Shown here one piece after another: positions 15,560-23,903 of a stretch of DNA of 34,009 bases (position 1 is its first letter; each line of letters opens with the position of its first letter). Position numbers and translations under genes: made by a program. The notes below the pieces were generated by a model, which did no database searches, was not told where the DNA came from, and worked only from the letters and a program-made list of their open reading frames with translations. This DNA is from Candidatus Obscuribacterales bacterium (lineage in GTDB: Bacteria > Cyanobacteriota > Vampirovibrionia > Obscuribacterales > Obscuribacteraceae): positions 1-34,009 of the forward strand of contig JAKFVU010000061.1 of NCBI GenBank assembly GCA_021732025.1, given 5' to 3'.

Positions 15560-16363
15560 TTATTTTGAAGCGAGCTCAGTTGGACTAACAGACTGCAGCA
15601 AGGCATTGACCAAACCAGTCTGGCTTAGCTGAGCAAAAGTCTTTGTTTTAACTATGTCAAAGCGTGCTTTGTGACTAACCAAACAATCGTCTAGCTCTTG
15701 CAGATATCTAGTGGCTTTGACATCGCTGCCAACTTGCAAAAAGGTAATGGCGACCTCATTCGAGTCATTCATCTGTTTAGTGGCTTCAATTATAGTTTCT
15801 TTAAGGCTAAGAGGGCGATCGGGCGAGCCATCAGTAATCATAGCGATAAGCAGAGGGCGCATAGTCTGGCCCGGTTGCAGCGCTTTGCGAGCAGCGAAAT
15901 ATTGATTTAGTTGTGACTTAATGGCACGAGTGGCATCGGTATTGCCGGTTGGCTTGTTCTTTTCGAAGAAACCAGCAACGCTGTTCCAGTTAATATCGGG
16001 ATAGACCTTGAAGTTCTCACTGAAAGCAACCAATTTTAGGTGAGTCCCCAGCGGTACTTTAAGAGTATCGCCCAAGGCCACAGATTGCTCCTTACACCAC
16101 TGCCAGCGGCTCTGACCAGCGCAATCGCTAATAGCCATTGAATGAGAGGCATCGACAAAAACAATCACATCATGATTTTTCAAATTTTCTAACTGCACCT
16201 TATCCACAGGTTGTTGCACTGGTGGTGGTGAAATCACAGCAATAGAGAAGGCCTCTGAGGCAATAGGAAGCAGAGAAAGACTAACACTTAGACAGAATGC
16301 TAGTGTTGCTAATGGCTTAAACTTGCCTCTCAAATTACAGTTCTTACTATTTCTGATGCTCAT
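15560..16363 (-). CDS. secreted von Willebrand factor A domain protein
   Basis: 267 residues. An N-terminal signal or anchor (~17-38, LATLAFCLSVSLSLLPIASEA) is followed by a Pro-rich stretch and a vWA domain at ~64-260. The metal-ion-dependent adhesion site is complete: D71-A-S73-H-S75, T142 (GNTDATRA) and D178 (MITDGSPD). Two cysteines (C81, C90) lie near the first motif and may form a disulfide. vWA domains mediate metal-dependent protein contacts. Partners here are unknown. It follows the phosphatase and efflux genes on the same strand after a 76-base gap, so it may be read with them or from its own promoter. A GGAG/AGGA ribosome site precedes the ATG. Confidence 0.82.
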   Translation of the reverse strand: MSIRNSKNCNLRGKFKPLATLAFCLSVSLSLLPIASEAFSIAVISPPPVQQPVDKVQLENLKNHDVIVFVDASHSMAISDCAGQSRWQWCKEQSVALGDTLKVPLGTHLKLVAFSENFKVYPDINWNSVAGFFEKNKPTGNTDATRAIKSQLNQYFAARKALQPGQTMRPLLIAMITDGSPDRPLSLKETIIEATKQMNDSNEVAITFLQVGSDVKATRYLQELDDCLVSHKARFDIVKTKTFAQLSQTGLVNALLQSVSPTELASK

Positions 16364-16439
16364 GGTTCCTGGTCTCCGCGTACTGCCTACTTATTACGAG
16401 GACAGCGACGCAGTTCTTGGCCGCAGGTTCCATTTATAG

Positions 16440-16919
16440 TTATTGGCTAGTCTTGGCGGCTTGGCGAGCGAGCCGCCACAAAGCTAGCTTGAAATGCGCT
16501 GTAGCAAAGCGGTGAAATCCACAGCTGCGCATTTCTTTGTATGCCTCTTGCAAGCTCCAATCATGACGAAGAATGCGATACATGGCCACCATGACTCCAG
16601 TGCGGTCAGCACCGTGAAAGCAATGTATGAATATTGGGTGGTTGGTTTGATCGTCGATAATATCTAAAAGCTGTTTGACATTGGCCTCGTTTGGCAAAGT
16701 CCAATAATTAAGAGGAATGCTAATGAAGCGCATGCCGAGCTTTTCAACGATTAGCTTCTCTGATTCAACTCGCTGTTTACGCCAGCGCAGACTAACGACT
16801 GTTTTCACAGCCATCTCACTCAAGGCTTCGAAACCTTTCTCGTTGGGTTGACCACCTCGATAAAGGCGAAATGAAACTTGATGAAAATTACTGATAGGCA
16901 CTGGCTGATTACTAGTCAT
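16440..16919 (-). CDS. DSP/tyrosine phosphatase-like protein (Cx5R)
   Basis: 159 residues, cytoplasmic, a compact dual-specificity-like phosphatase. The phosphate loop is H99-C100-FHGAD-R106-TG, with nucleophile Cys100 and binding Arg106. Upstream, FRLYRGGQP (17-25) and KTVVSLRWR (39-47) match the entry strands of small bacterial and PFA-type DSPs. The general acid is not certain (D and E are scarce before the loop, NYWTLPNEAN region). It starts 17 bases after the permease gene on the same strand, though no clear Shine-Dalgarno is visible, so translation may depend on coupling. The substrate could be a phosphoprotein, a phosphoinositide-like or inositol phosphate, or another lipid phosphate. 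Confidence 0.82.
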   Translation of the reverse strand: MTSNQPVPISNFHQVSFRLYRGGQPNEKGFEALSEMAVKTVVSLRWRKQRVESEKLIVEKLGMRFISIPLNYWTLPNEANVKQLLDIIDDQTNHPIFIHCFHGADRTGVMVAMYRILRHDWSLQEAYKEMRSCGFHRFATAHFKLALWRLARQAAKTSQ

Positions 16920-16936
16920 TGAAAAAGAGAATTTAC

Positions 16937-18088
16937 CTAGGTCATTTGTCGACGGAATCTATTGGCACTAACCCACAATAGCAGAGATGCAAAAACAAAC
17001 AGAAGGGCAATATCACCAATAAGCATCTCTAAGGTGGCACCCTTAAGAATCACTCCTCTGGCTACCAAAGTGTAATAGCGCAAGGGGTCAAACATAGCCA
17101 CAAACTGCATTGCTGCTGGCATGGTGTCAAAGGGCACCACCGTACCAGACAACAATATCAACGGAATATTGATAAAGAAAGACGTCAGCTGCGCCTGTCT
17201 TTGGCTATTACATACTGAGCCAAGTAACATACCAAAGCCTATGCCAACGAAGGCGTAAAGAGCCGAGGCCACCAAGAGAAGCAAGAAGCTCCCTCTCACT
17301 GGCAAGGCAAAGATTAGATGAGCTGCCCCAATCGCCAAGCAGACGTCTCCCAAGAGGAAAACAACTAAAGGAATAATCTTCGCCAAGAGAATTTCCCATG
17401 GTTCTGCCGGAGTCATCAATAGTTGCTCCATGGTGCCATTCTCTCGTTCTTTCAAGATTGTGGCAGACGCTACCAGTGTAGCTGTCAGCGTTAACGCAGC
17501 TCCTAAAATTCCCGGGACAAAATACCAACTACTGAGTTGATCCGGATTGTAGAGAATGTTCATTTTTGCTTCGATAACACTATCGACATTACCGAGAATA
17601 ACTTTGCTGTCTTTTCTATTAACCTTAGGGTCAAACCGGCTCATGGTCTGTTGCACAAAGCTGCTAGCAACTCCTGCACTATAGGCATCGGCGCCATCGA
17701 CAAGTACCTGTACTTGAGCGGGAATGCCATTATTCAAGTCACTGACAAAGCGCTGCGGAATGACCAATCCAACCGCTAATTTTCCACCCTCTAGAGCTCG
17801 GCTGAGCTTCTGCTCATCAGCAAAGGGCTGCGATTTTTTGAAGACCTTGCCAGAGAGCAAACTATCAACTAGCTCTCGACTAGCAACCGAATTCGATCGG
17901 TCTACTGTGCCCAAAGAGAGATTGCGTACTTGGGGATCTAGTGACCCTCCCAGTATCAACAGCTGAATCACCGGTGGCATGATCATCAAAAAGAGCAAAT
18001 ACTTGTTGCGCAGAATTTCTCTGAACTCCTTTACAAGAAGAGCTGAGAGTCTAGTGCCGAATACTTTTTCCAATATAGTCATCATCAT
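16937..18088 (-). CDS. ABC-2 family efflux permease (YbhR-like)
   Basis: 383 residues from the ATG at 18088. The open frame runs to 18154, but that would overlap the preceding gene, and GGATC plus an ATG triplet at 18088 fits better. The protein has one N-terminal membrane helix (YLLFLMIMPPVIQLLILGG), a ~150-residue extracytoplasmic domain, and five helices at the end with the family motif REKENGTMEQLLMTP-like (ERENGTMEQLLMTP). It pairs with the permease at 18111-19247 and the ATPase and adaptor upstream to form a YbhGFSR-type exporter. E. coli YbhFSR is linked to drug and cation efflux, but the substrate here cannot be read. Last transport gene of the run, 17 bases before the phosphatase. 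Confidence 0.87.
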   Translation of the reverse strand: MMMTILEKVFGTRLSALLVKEFREILRNKYLLFLMIMPPVIQLLILGGSLDPQVRNLSLGTVDRSNSVASRELVDSLLSGKVFKKSQPFADEQKLSRALEGGKLAVGLVIPQRFVSDLNNGIPAQVQVLVDGADAYSAGVASSFVQQTMSRFDPKVNRKDSKVILGNVDSVIEAKMNILYNPDQLSSWYFVPGILGAALTLTATLVASATILKERENGTMEQLLMTPAEPWEILLAKIIPLVVFLLGDVCLAIGAAHLIFALPVRGSFLLLLVASALYAFVGIGFGMLLGSVCNSQRQAQLTSFFINIPLILLSGTVVPFDTMPAAMQFVAMFDPLRYYTLVARGVILKGATLEMLIGDIALLFVFASLLLWVSANRFRRQMT

Positions 18089-18110
18089 TTTTTTGATCCT
18101 AATTTTTGCC

Positions 18111-19247
18111 TTAGTCTTTAAGCCGCATGCCGCGCAAGCTAAGCCAACTGCCACAGAGATAAACTAAGCAGAAGAGCATAAGAATCAGAGGCACAGTCCA
18201 CACCGCATACCAACCAGCTCCTCGAACAAAGGTGTCACGACAGAGTTCGATAAAAAAGCGAGCTGGCACCAAAACGGTAAATAGATTAAGGGGGTAGGGA
18301 ATGTTGTAGATAGGATAAACAAAACCAGAGAGAAGCAAGCAAGGGAAGAAACCTGCCGTAGAAGTAGCTTGAACAGCCACTGTCTGACTATTGGCCAGGG
18401 TGCCTAACAATAGACCAAACAAAACCGAGGCCAACACATAAAGTGGCAGAGCCACCAGCAACGGAAAAGGGTTGCTTGTAATCTTGACGTCAAATAGAAC
18501 CCAACCTAGGGCAATAACCAAAAGCGAAAGCACCATACCCACTGCAAAATAGACTAAGGCTTTACCCAAGAGAAATTCGAGTGGCGTAATGGTTGAAGCG
18601 TATACCCGAATTATTGTTCCTTGTTCTTTCTCCCGAGAAGCAGCCACAGCAGCTAATAGAGCCGGATACATCCAGAGAATGATACCAATAGCACCAGGAA
18701 CAATAAAGAGCGGTTCGAGCCTACCAGGATTGAACCAAACTCGCAGCTGTGGCGAAACTACCTTAATATTGCTCGCCGGAGCAGCAATTTTTGAAGCCTT
18801 CATACCAGCAACAAAGTAAATGTTGGCAGCCTTAATGCTATTAGAGACAATCTGTGTATTTGCAATATCGGTGCCGTCGATTAATACATCTAGAACAGCT
18901 TTCTCTTTGCGAAAGACTTTCTCGGTAAAACCATTCGGTACAATAATTGCGACTTTGGCCAACCCTCTATCTATGGCATCACGGGGAGACTTGGCCGCCT
19001 TCACATCGGCACGGACTAAAAGATTAGTGGCATAGAGCCTGTCGATATACTCACGACTAAATGAGGTTTGGTCGTTGTCCTGCACTACCATAGCGATATT
19101 CTTGGCTTCAAGGCGAATGCCATAGCCAAAGAGTAGCAATGAAAAAAGTGGTAAGAGAAAGGCCAAGGCCAGACTCAAGCGATCACGCTGAAACTCTTGC
19201 CATTCTTTCTGGGCTTGCACTAGTATGCGACTCTTCTGAGCGGTCAT
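18111..19247 (-). CDS. ABC-2 family efflux permease (YbhS-like)
   Basis: 378 residues. An N-terminal membrane helix (ALAFLLPLFSLLLFGYG, ~28-44), an extracytoplasmic domain to ~190, then five C-terminal helices. The characteristic loop SREKEQGTIIRVYASTITPLE (~217-237) corresponds to the EKE-GT signature of the ABC-2/YhhJ-YbhS family. The start codon overlaps the preceding ATPase stop by four bases (ATGA), a typical translational coupling. It is paralogous to the next permease, and the two should form the membrane dimer. Confidence 0.88.
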   Translation of the reverse strand: MTAQKSRILVQAQKEWQEFQRDRLSLALAFLLPLFSLLLFGYGIRLEAKNIAMVVQDNDQTSFSREYIDRLYATNLLVRADVKAAKSPRDAIDRGLAKVAIIVPNGFTEKVFRKEKAVLDVLIDGTDIANTQIVSNSIKAANIYFVAGMKASKIAAPASNIKVVSPQLRVWFNPGRLEPLFIVPGAIGIILWMYPALLAAVAASREKEQGTIIRVYASTITPLEFLLGKALVYFAVGMVLSLLVIALGWVLFDVKITSNPFPLLVALPLYVLASVLFGLLLGTLANSQTVAVQATSTAGFFPCLLLSGFVYPIYNIPYPLNLFTVLVPARFFIELCRDTFVRGAGWYAVWTVPLILMLFCLVYLCGSWLSLRGMRLKD

Positions 19248-21199
19248 GAGCGGCCTCCTGGCACAGACGTCGAACGCTGCTGCACTTTTTCGATAAAGGC
19301 ATCTTCAAGTGAGAATTTAATAGGCCTTATTTCTTGTTCTTTCAAACCTTCACGCTCTAACACACTGATGAGCTGAGACATATCCACATGAGAGCCATTG
19401 GGCGAAGAATCGAGCAATACATGCAAGGCCGTACCAAACAGTGATACACGCCAGGGCTCCAACTGCTGTGACAATGCTCGAAAAATCCGCTGAGACTGGT
19501 CTGGTTGGTTACAAATAACTTCAAAAAGTTCGCCATCATGATCAGCCTTGATGTCGCTTGGTGTGCCTTCTGCCACCATCTTGCTAGCCGAAACAAAACT
19601 AAGGCGGTTGCAGTATTCAGCTTCGTCAAGATAGTGAGTAGTAACAAGAATAGCGGCACCACGTTTGGCAAAATCACGAATGGTGCGCCAAATTTGCCGG
19701 CGGGCTAAAGGATCGACGCCTGCTGTTGGTTCATCTAAAAATATTACTCTTGGATCGTGCATAACTGCTGCGGCAAACGCTACGCGCTGCTTCCAGCCCA
19801 GAGGCAGCATACCGACCAATGAATTAGCCATGTGAGCCAAACCACAGGCAGCCAAACCCCACTCAATCTGCGGCTTACGCGCAGCTCTGGGTAACTCGTA
19901 GATAGAGGCATAAAACTCTAAATTCTCAAGCACCGTGAGACCTTCGTAGAGGGTGAACTTCTGACTCATATAGCCAACCTTGCGGCGCACGTCGCGGCTG
20001 CGCAAATTGCTGCTTTCTCCAGCCAAGCTCACTTGTCCTGAAGTCGGCGCGAGAAGGCCGCAGAGCATCTTGATAGTAGTAGTCTTACCGGCACCGTTGG
20101 CACCGAGCAGTCCATAAATTTCACCATATTTGATATCAAGGCTAAGATTATCTACTGCTGTAAAGTCGTCATAGCGCTTCACCAGTTTTTCCGCAAGAAT
20201 AGCCGAATTACTAGTAGCAGAGTCAAGACGGTGGTCAGTAGCATTAAAGGGCGGTGCCTCAATTTCTTTCAAGCCCAGCTGGCGCAAACGCATAACGAAA
20301 ACGTTTTCCATTGTCGGCGCACTTTCGTGGCTGGTCAGTTGATTGGCTCCCGCTGCGCTCTCAATTTGGCTAAGGGCAGCTGCTGAATCTTTAGCCAGCA
20401 CTTCAATATGGTCACCAAAAGGAAAGACGTCAACAATATTGTCTGACAAAGCAATCTTCTTGCTTATCTCGTCAATATTTTCAATATTGACCTGCAATCG
20501 TCTCAGACCAAGGTCGGCCTGTAACTCTTTGGGGCTGCCACACTGATGTACTTTGCCTTGGTACATCAAGGCCACTCGACTACACCTTTCTGCTTCATCA
20601 AGAAAAGGAGTAGCAATAACAGTGGTAACCCCCTCCTCAGTCAAGGCAATCAAGGTCTGCCAAAGTTCGCGCCGAGCAATTGGGTCTAGGCCAGTGGTAG
20701 GCTCGTCAAGCAAAATTAGCTTCGGCTGCGATACCAGAGCACAGCATAGGGCCAAATTCTGACGCATGCCGCCAGACAACTTGGCGGTAAGTCGGTTACC
20801 AAAGCGAGCCAAGCCCATGCGCTCCAAATGGGTTTGGCGCAACTTTTGAAATACATCTTCAGCGACATTATGTAGACCCGCTTCATAGGCCAAGCTCTCA
20901 TCTACTGTCAGCTCAGGATACAAGGCACAATTCTGCGGCACATAACCAATTAAGTGGCGAGCTTGTTCCACGGGCTTGCCAAAAAGCAAAGCCTCTCCGG
21001 AAGTGGCAGCCAAGACGCCAGCCAAAATTTTCAGGGCCGTAGACTTACCGGCACCATCAGGGCCGACAAGACCAAATAAATCACCTTTGCTGACATCGAG
21101 ATCAAGCCCATCGAGGGCTTTTACTTTGCCCTTGTAAGTTTTGATCAGTTGCCGAGCAGAAATGACAGTGTCACCACTTGTAGTATCAGACTTATTCAT
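19244..21199 (-). CDS. fused dual ABC ATPase (YbhF-like)
   Basis: 651 residues from ATG 21199. The frame extends upstream to 21262, but the ATG at 21199 overlaps the HlyD stop by eight bases (ATGAATAA), a usual coupling. Two ATPase domains are fused. NBD1: Walker A GPDGAGKST (46-54), signature LSGGM (141-145), Walker B LILLDEP, but the switch-His position reads ATPFLDEAE, with Pro198. NBD2: Walker A GANGAGKTT (366-374), signature LPLGWKQR (465-472) in place of LSGGQ, Walker B IFLDEP, and a normal THYLDEAE switch. A linker with a small alpha/beta extension separates them. So one composite ATP site should be complete and the other degenerate. The gene order (adaptor, ATPase, two permeases) is that of E. 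coli ybhGFSR. Confidence 0.9.
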   Translation of the reverse strand: MNKSDTTSGDTVISARQLIKTYKGKVKALDGLDLDVSKGDLFGLVGPDGAGKSTALKILAGVLAATSGEALLFGKPVEQARHLIGYVPQNCALYPELTVDESLAYEAGLHNVAEDVFQKLRQTHLERMGLARFGNRLTAKLSGGMRQNLALCCALVSQPKLILLDEPTTGLDPIARRELWQTLIALTEEGVTTVIATPFLDEAERCSRVALMYQGKVHQCGSPKELQADLGLRRLQVNIENIDEISKKIALSDNIVDVFPFGDHIEVLAKDSAAALSQIESAAGANQLTSHESAPTMENVFVMRLRQLGLKEIEAPPFNATDHRLDSATSNSAILAEKLVKRYDDFTAVDNLSLDIKYGEIYGLLGANGAGKTTTIKMLCGLLAPTSGQVSLAGESSNLRSRDVRRKVGYMSQKFTLYEGLTVLENLEFYASIYELPRAARKPQIEWGLAACGLAHMANSLVGMLPLGWKQRVAFAAAVMHDPRVIFLDEPTAGVDPLARRQIWRTIRDFAKRGAAILVTTHYLDEAEYCNRLSFVSASKMVAEGTPSDIKADHDGELFEVICNQPDQSQRIFRALSQQLEPWRVSLFGTALHVLLDSSPNGSHVDMSQLISVLEREGLKEQEIRPIKFSLEDAFIEKVQQRSTSVPGGRS

Positions 21200-22124
21200 G
21201 AACTTTCGCTTCTTGCTTAACTTCTGCTTCAGCTGCCATGCCAGCCTTCGCTCGACTATCAACGTTGTCTATAGCCAACTTCAAACCAAACACTTGGCGA
21301 ACACGATCGTCTTTGAAGTAGATATTTTCTGGAGTAAAGGAGGGAGTACTATCGATGGCGACAATATGAGCCGCCAACTTAGGACTAGCAGAATCGAGAG
21401 TGACAATGGCTTTCTGACCAATTTTGATGCGACTGATTTTTCCTTCAGGAATGTAGCCCTTCATAAAGATGGCCTTGGGATCACTGAGAGTGAGTAACAC
21501 CTGTCCAGCCCCTACTAATTCGCCCGGTTGTACACTGCGCAAAGAGACGATGCCATTAATTGGGCTTTTGATATGGAAATATGAAATTTTCGATGATGCT
21601 TCTGCCTGGTAAGCCTTGGCCTTAAGCAATCCGGCTTGAGCTTGTTGCGACATAAACTGGGCCTCCATCATCTCGCGACGAAGACTCTGTGCCATTTCTT
21701 CTTTCTTCTTTTTGCCTGTGAATATTTTGGCAAAAAAGCCCTTTGATTTGGCCTTGGCCGTAGCAATTTTTTGTTCCGCCGCTGCCACTTGTGCTCTAGC
21801 CATAGCCTGAGCGTTCTTAGCAGCAGATATGGCAGAACCCGAAGCCTCAAGTTTGCTTTGCAGAGCCGAATCGTCAAGTGTAAGCAAGAGTTGACCCTTG
21901 TGCACGGTCTGACCTTCACTGACGGCCACCGATTGTACTCGACTGGACGTAGCGGACGATATATAGGTTTCTGGTGCCTCGATGCGACCACTAATTAAAA
22001 TGCGTCGGTCGGCAGCGTTCTCGTTTAAGCCATCGTATATAAGGTACGCTAGAATTCCGGCCAAACAGAGTGCAACTAGAGCAAAGACAATTTTACTGCG
22101 CTTAGCCGCAGGCTTGTTATTCAT
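21192..22124 (-). CDS. HlyD/YbhG-like membrane fusion protein
   Basis: 310 residues from ATG 22124. The frame reads further upstream to 22199, but the first 25 residues lack support and the MNNKPAAKRSK start gives a normal basic-plus-hydrophobic anchor (KIVFALVALCLAGILAYLIY). Then come a lipoyl/barrel-sandwich strand (ISSATSSRVQSVAVSEGQTVHKGQLLLTLDD, ~47-78), a long coiled-coil hairpin (~80-180) with an unusually lysine-rich tip (FFAKIFTGKKKKEEM), the returning lipoyl half (ISYFHIKSPINGIVSLRSVQPGELVGAG) and a beta-barrel. It bridges the inner-membrane exporter to an outer-membrane or periplasmic partner. No TolC gene is in the window. First gene of the efflux run. Confidence 0.87.
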   Translation of the reverse strand: MNNKPAAKRSKIVFALVALCLAGILAYLIYDGLNENAADRRILISGRIEAPETYISSATSSRVQSVAVSEGQTVHKGQLLLTLDDSALQSKLEASGSAISAAKNAQAMARAQVAAAEQKIATAKAKSKGFFAKIFTGKKKKEEMAQSLRREMMEAQFMSQQAQAGLLKAKAYQAEASSKISYFHIKSPINGIVSLRSVQPGELVGAGQVLLTLSDPKAIFMKGYIPEGKISRIKIGQKAIVTLDSASPKLAAHIVAIDSTPSFTPENIYFKDDRVRQVFGLKLAIDNVDSRAKAGMAAEAEVKQEAKVHE

Positions 22125-22260
22125 TTTTGGGTTCTCATAGCAAGAAATATGTTGATGTGCGAAAGTAGCGACGCCGCCAAGGCCAAAGAGTTCCAGCAAA
22201 GTTAAACTGGTGCAGCGATTGGCAAAAAAACTATTTGGAACTTTATCTTAAAAGTTGCGA

Positions 22261-22298
22261 CTGTTGAATTAAATGGAGTTTTTCAGTCCCTTCAACAG
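22261..22298 (+). promoter_or_regulatory. inverted repeat in the leader of the lipid-kinase gene
   Basis: CTGTTGAA (22261-22268) and TTCAACAG (22291-22298), an 8-bp perfect inverted pair with nested ACTG/CAGT, ending 13 bases before the ATG at 22312. The gene lacks a clear Shine-Dalgarno, so a leader hairpin could affect translation. Evidence is weak. Confidence 0.3.
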
Positions 22299-22311
22299 AA
22301 TATAAACAGCA

Positions 22312-23346
22312 ATGCCAAAACAAATTTTACTGGTTTACAATCCCACCGCTCGCTCCCAAACCCACGCCGAAGAATGGCTCGGACACTTTGTCTCAGAACT
22401 AACAAAAGATGGAGAGTACCTGGTCACTCTCTATCCAACTACGGCAGAAACTACAGCTCAGCATCTTGTGCCCTTGCTCAAGCCGCCACTTGATTTAGTA
22501 ATTGCTGCCGGTGGCGACGGCACTATTCGCTTTGCCTTAGCAGCCTTGGCTCAAGCTAAGTCAGATATACCAGCCGCACTAATGCCGCTAGGTACAGGCA
22601 ATGTACTGGCTCGCAACTTGGGTATTGTTGCTGAAAAATTCTTTGCCAATCCTTTAGAGAACGCCTTAGACGTGATCACAAACGGCACCCCGATGCGCAT
22701 CGACATGGGCATGATGAACGGCGAATACTTCGCTGGAATGGCAGGCGCTGGGCCACTATCAGATGCCTTTGTCTTTCCAGCCAGACAGCTCAAGACTAAA
22801 TTTAAGATGCTTGCTTATGCTACGGCTATGGTCAACACCATGGCTGAAAGACCAATCGTATTCAAAATTACGACAGGTGGTCGCTCATTTTGTGTGCAAG
22901 CCTCAGGAGTCTTTGTCGCCAACGTTGAAGATTTAGGCCTAGGAAAAACCGCCGATTCAAGCCTCTTGCAAGATGGCATGCTGGAACTGCACGTACTTGA
23001 TCCGGCTGATTTCAATGATTATGTACAAATCGGCTTTCGTTTTGCCGGCGGTCACGTCGACAGCAATAAGCCCCACTATGTTTTGAAAGTCAAAGAAGCT
23101 GTCATAGAAGTAGTGCCGCGGCGCGGGCTACGTTCTGCCTTTCAGAGTATTGCCCAACGGGTGCGGCGAACCTTAACCAAGTCTAGCGGCGGTCATCGCA
23201 GCGATAGAGTGACAGCAATGATTGACGGTGAGGAGGCCGGTACAACTCCAATGAGAATTACAGTGATTCCTGGAGCAGTCAATGTGCTCGTACCAAAGAC
23301 TACGGCAGCCACTCTAGAGCAGGCCGAAGAGCAGTTACAAATTTAG
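22312..23346 (+). CDS. diacylglycerol kinase-family lipid kinase
   Basis: 344 residues, no signal peptide. The diacylglycerol kinase catalytic fold (DAGK/YegS/BmrU type) is clear: entry strand ILLVYNPTAR (5-14), the GGDGT nucleotide loop (67-71) after DLVIAAG, PLGTGN (92-97) with VLARNLG, and the C-terminal beta domain with VFVANVEDLGLG and DSSLLQDGMLELHVLD. Residues ~272-302 carry a basic insertion (RRGLRSAFQSIAQRVRRTLTKSSG), which may contact acidic membrane lipids. The enzyme should phosphorylate a lipid such as diacylglycerol or a sphingoid or isoprenoid-like lipid. The substrate is not predictable. It is a separate transcription unit, divergent from the efflux genes. Confidence 0.87.
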   Translation: MPKQILLVYNPTARSQTHAEEWLGHFVSELTKDGEYLVTLYPTTAETTAQHLVPLLKPPLDLVIAAGGDGTIRFALAALAQAKSDIPAALMPLGTGNVLARNLGIVAEKFFANPLENALDVITNGTPMRIDMGMMNGEYFAGMAGAGPLSDAFVFPARQLKTKFKMLAYATAMVNTMAERPIVFKITTGGRSFCVQASGVFVANVEDLGLGKTADSSLLQDGMLELHVLDPADFNDYVQIGFRFAGGHVDSNKPHYVLKVKEAVIEVVPRRGLRSAFQSIAQRVRRTLTKSSGGHRSDRVTAMIDGEEAGTTPMRITVIPGAVNVLVPKTTAATLEQAEEQLQI

Positions 23347-23428
23347 TTAAAATCGCTTTAAGAAGGAACAAAAAAGCCGTTCTCGTGTCAAATTAGCTTT
23401 AGCAAAAGCTGAAGAGAAAGAGGTTTTT

Positions 23429-23836
23429 ATGTTTAAGCACTTTATCAAGGTAGCTTTAGCCCTATCCATAATTGCACCGGCTAGCCAAGTCGCAATTATT
23501 GCTGCCCCTATGCCACAGCCGGTTGCTGCCATTATTCCAGGAACGGCTCATCGGGCTGAAATTTTGCCAAAGAGTGCTCCCATTCCTGTCCCAGTGCCAA
23601 TTCCGGTTCCCAGTCCGAGCCAGGGACCAAATGTAATTCCAAGTCCACCGGCTGCCAGCCCACCGACATCTCCGCAGCCCATGCCAGGGCAGCCTTCACC
23701 TGGTCCAGCCCCCAAAGGCAACGATCCACACGGTCATTTGCCTGACGTACCAAAGGGCGATGACAAACCATCGATTCCTAAGATTCCTGAGCTCAAGCCC
23801 ACCCCTCCAGTGGCACCCGAAGCTCTAAATAGATAA
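23429..23836 (+). CDS. secreted proline-rich protein
   Basis: 135 residues. A signal peptide (~1-26, FIKVALALSIIAPASQVAIIAA) is followed by a mature part dominated by Pro with Val, Ser, Gly and Lys, in PVPVPIPVPSP and PSPPAASPPTSPQPMP stretches. It should be an extended polyproline surface or periplasm-spanning polypeptide without a globular fold. AGAGG lies six bases before the ATG. It sits 82 bases after the lipid kinase and ends in a strong terminator. No family is recognised. Confidence 0.7.
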   Translation: MFKHFIKVALALSIIAPASQVAIIAAPMPQPVAAIIPGTAHRAEILPKSAPIPVPVPIPVPSPSQGPNVIPSPPAASPPTSPQPMPGQPSPGPAPKGNDPHGHLPDVPKGDDKPSIPKIPELKPTPPVAPEALNR

Positions 23837-23844
23837 ATAAACAA

Positions 23845-23877
23845 AGAAAAGGCGCTTCACCAGCGCCTTTTCTTTTA
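23845..23877 (+). terminator. intrinsic terminator, probably bidirectional
   Basis: A 12-bp stem AGAAAAGGCGCT/AGCGCCTTTTCT with a five-base TCACC loop and a TTT tail. It is placed between the convergent proline-rich and secreted helical genes, and the mirrored A-run means it could stop transcription from either side. Confidence 0.87.
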
Positions 23878-23903
23878 TTCTTCGATTCTTTTATCAACTC
23901 AGA

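Noticed and set aside
22216..22250. TTGGCA-N17-TTTATC promoter-like pair before the lipid kinase gene
   Set aside because: The -10 matches only half of the consensus in an AT-rich gap, so chance is likely.
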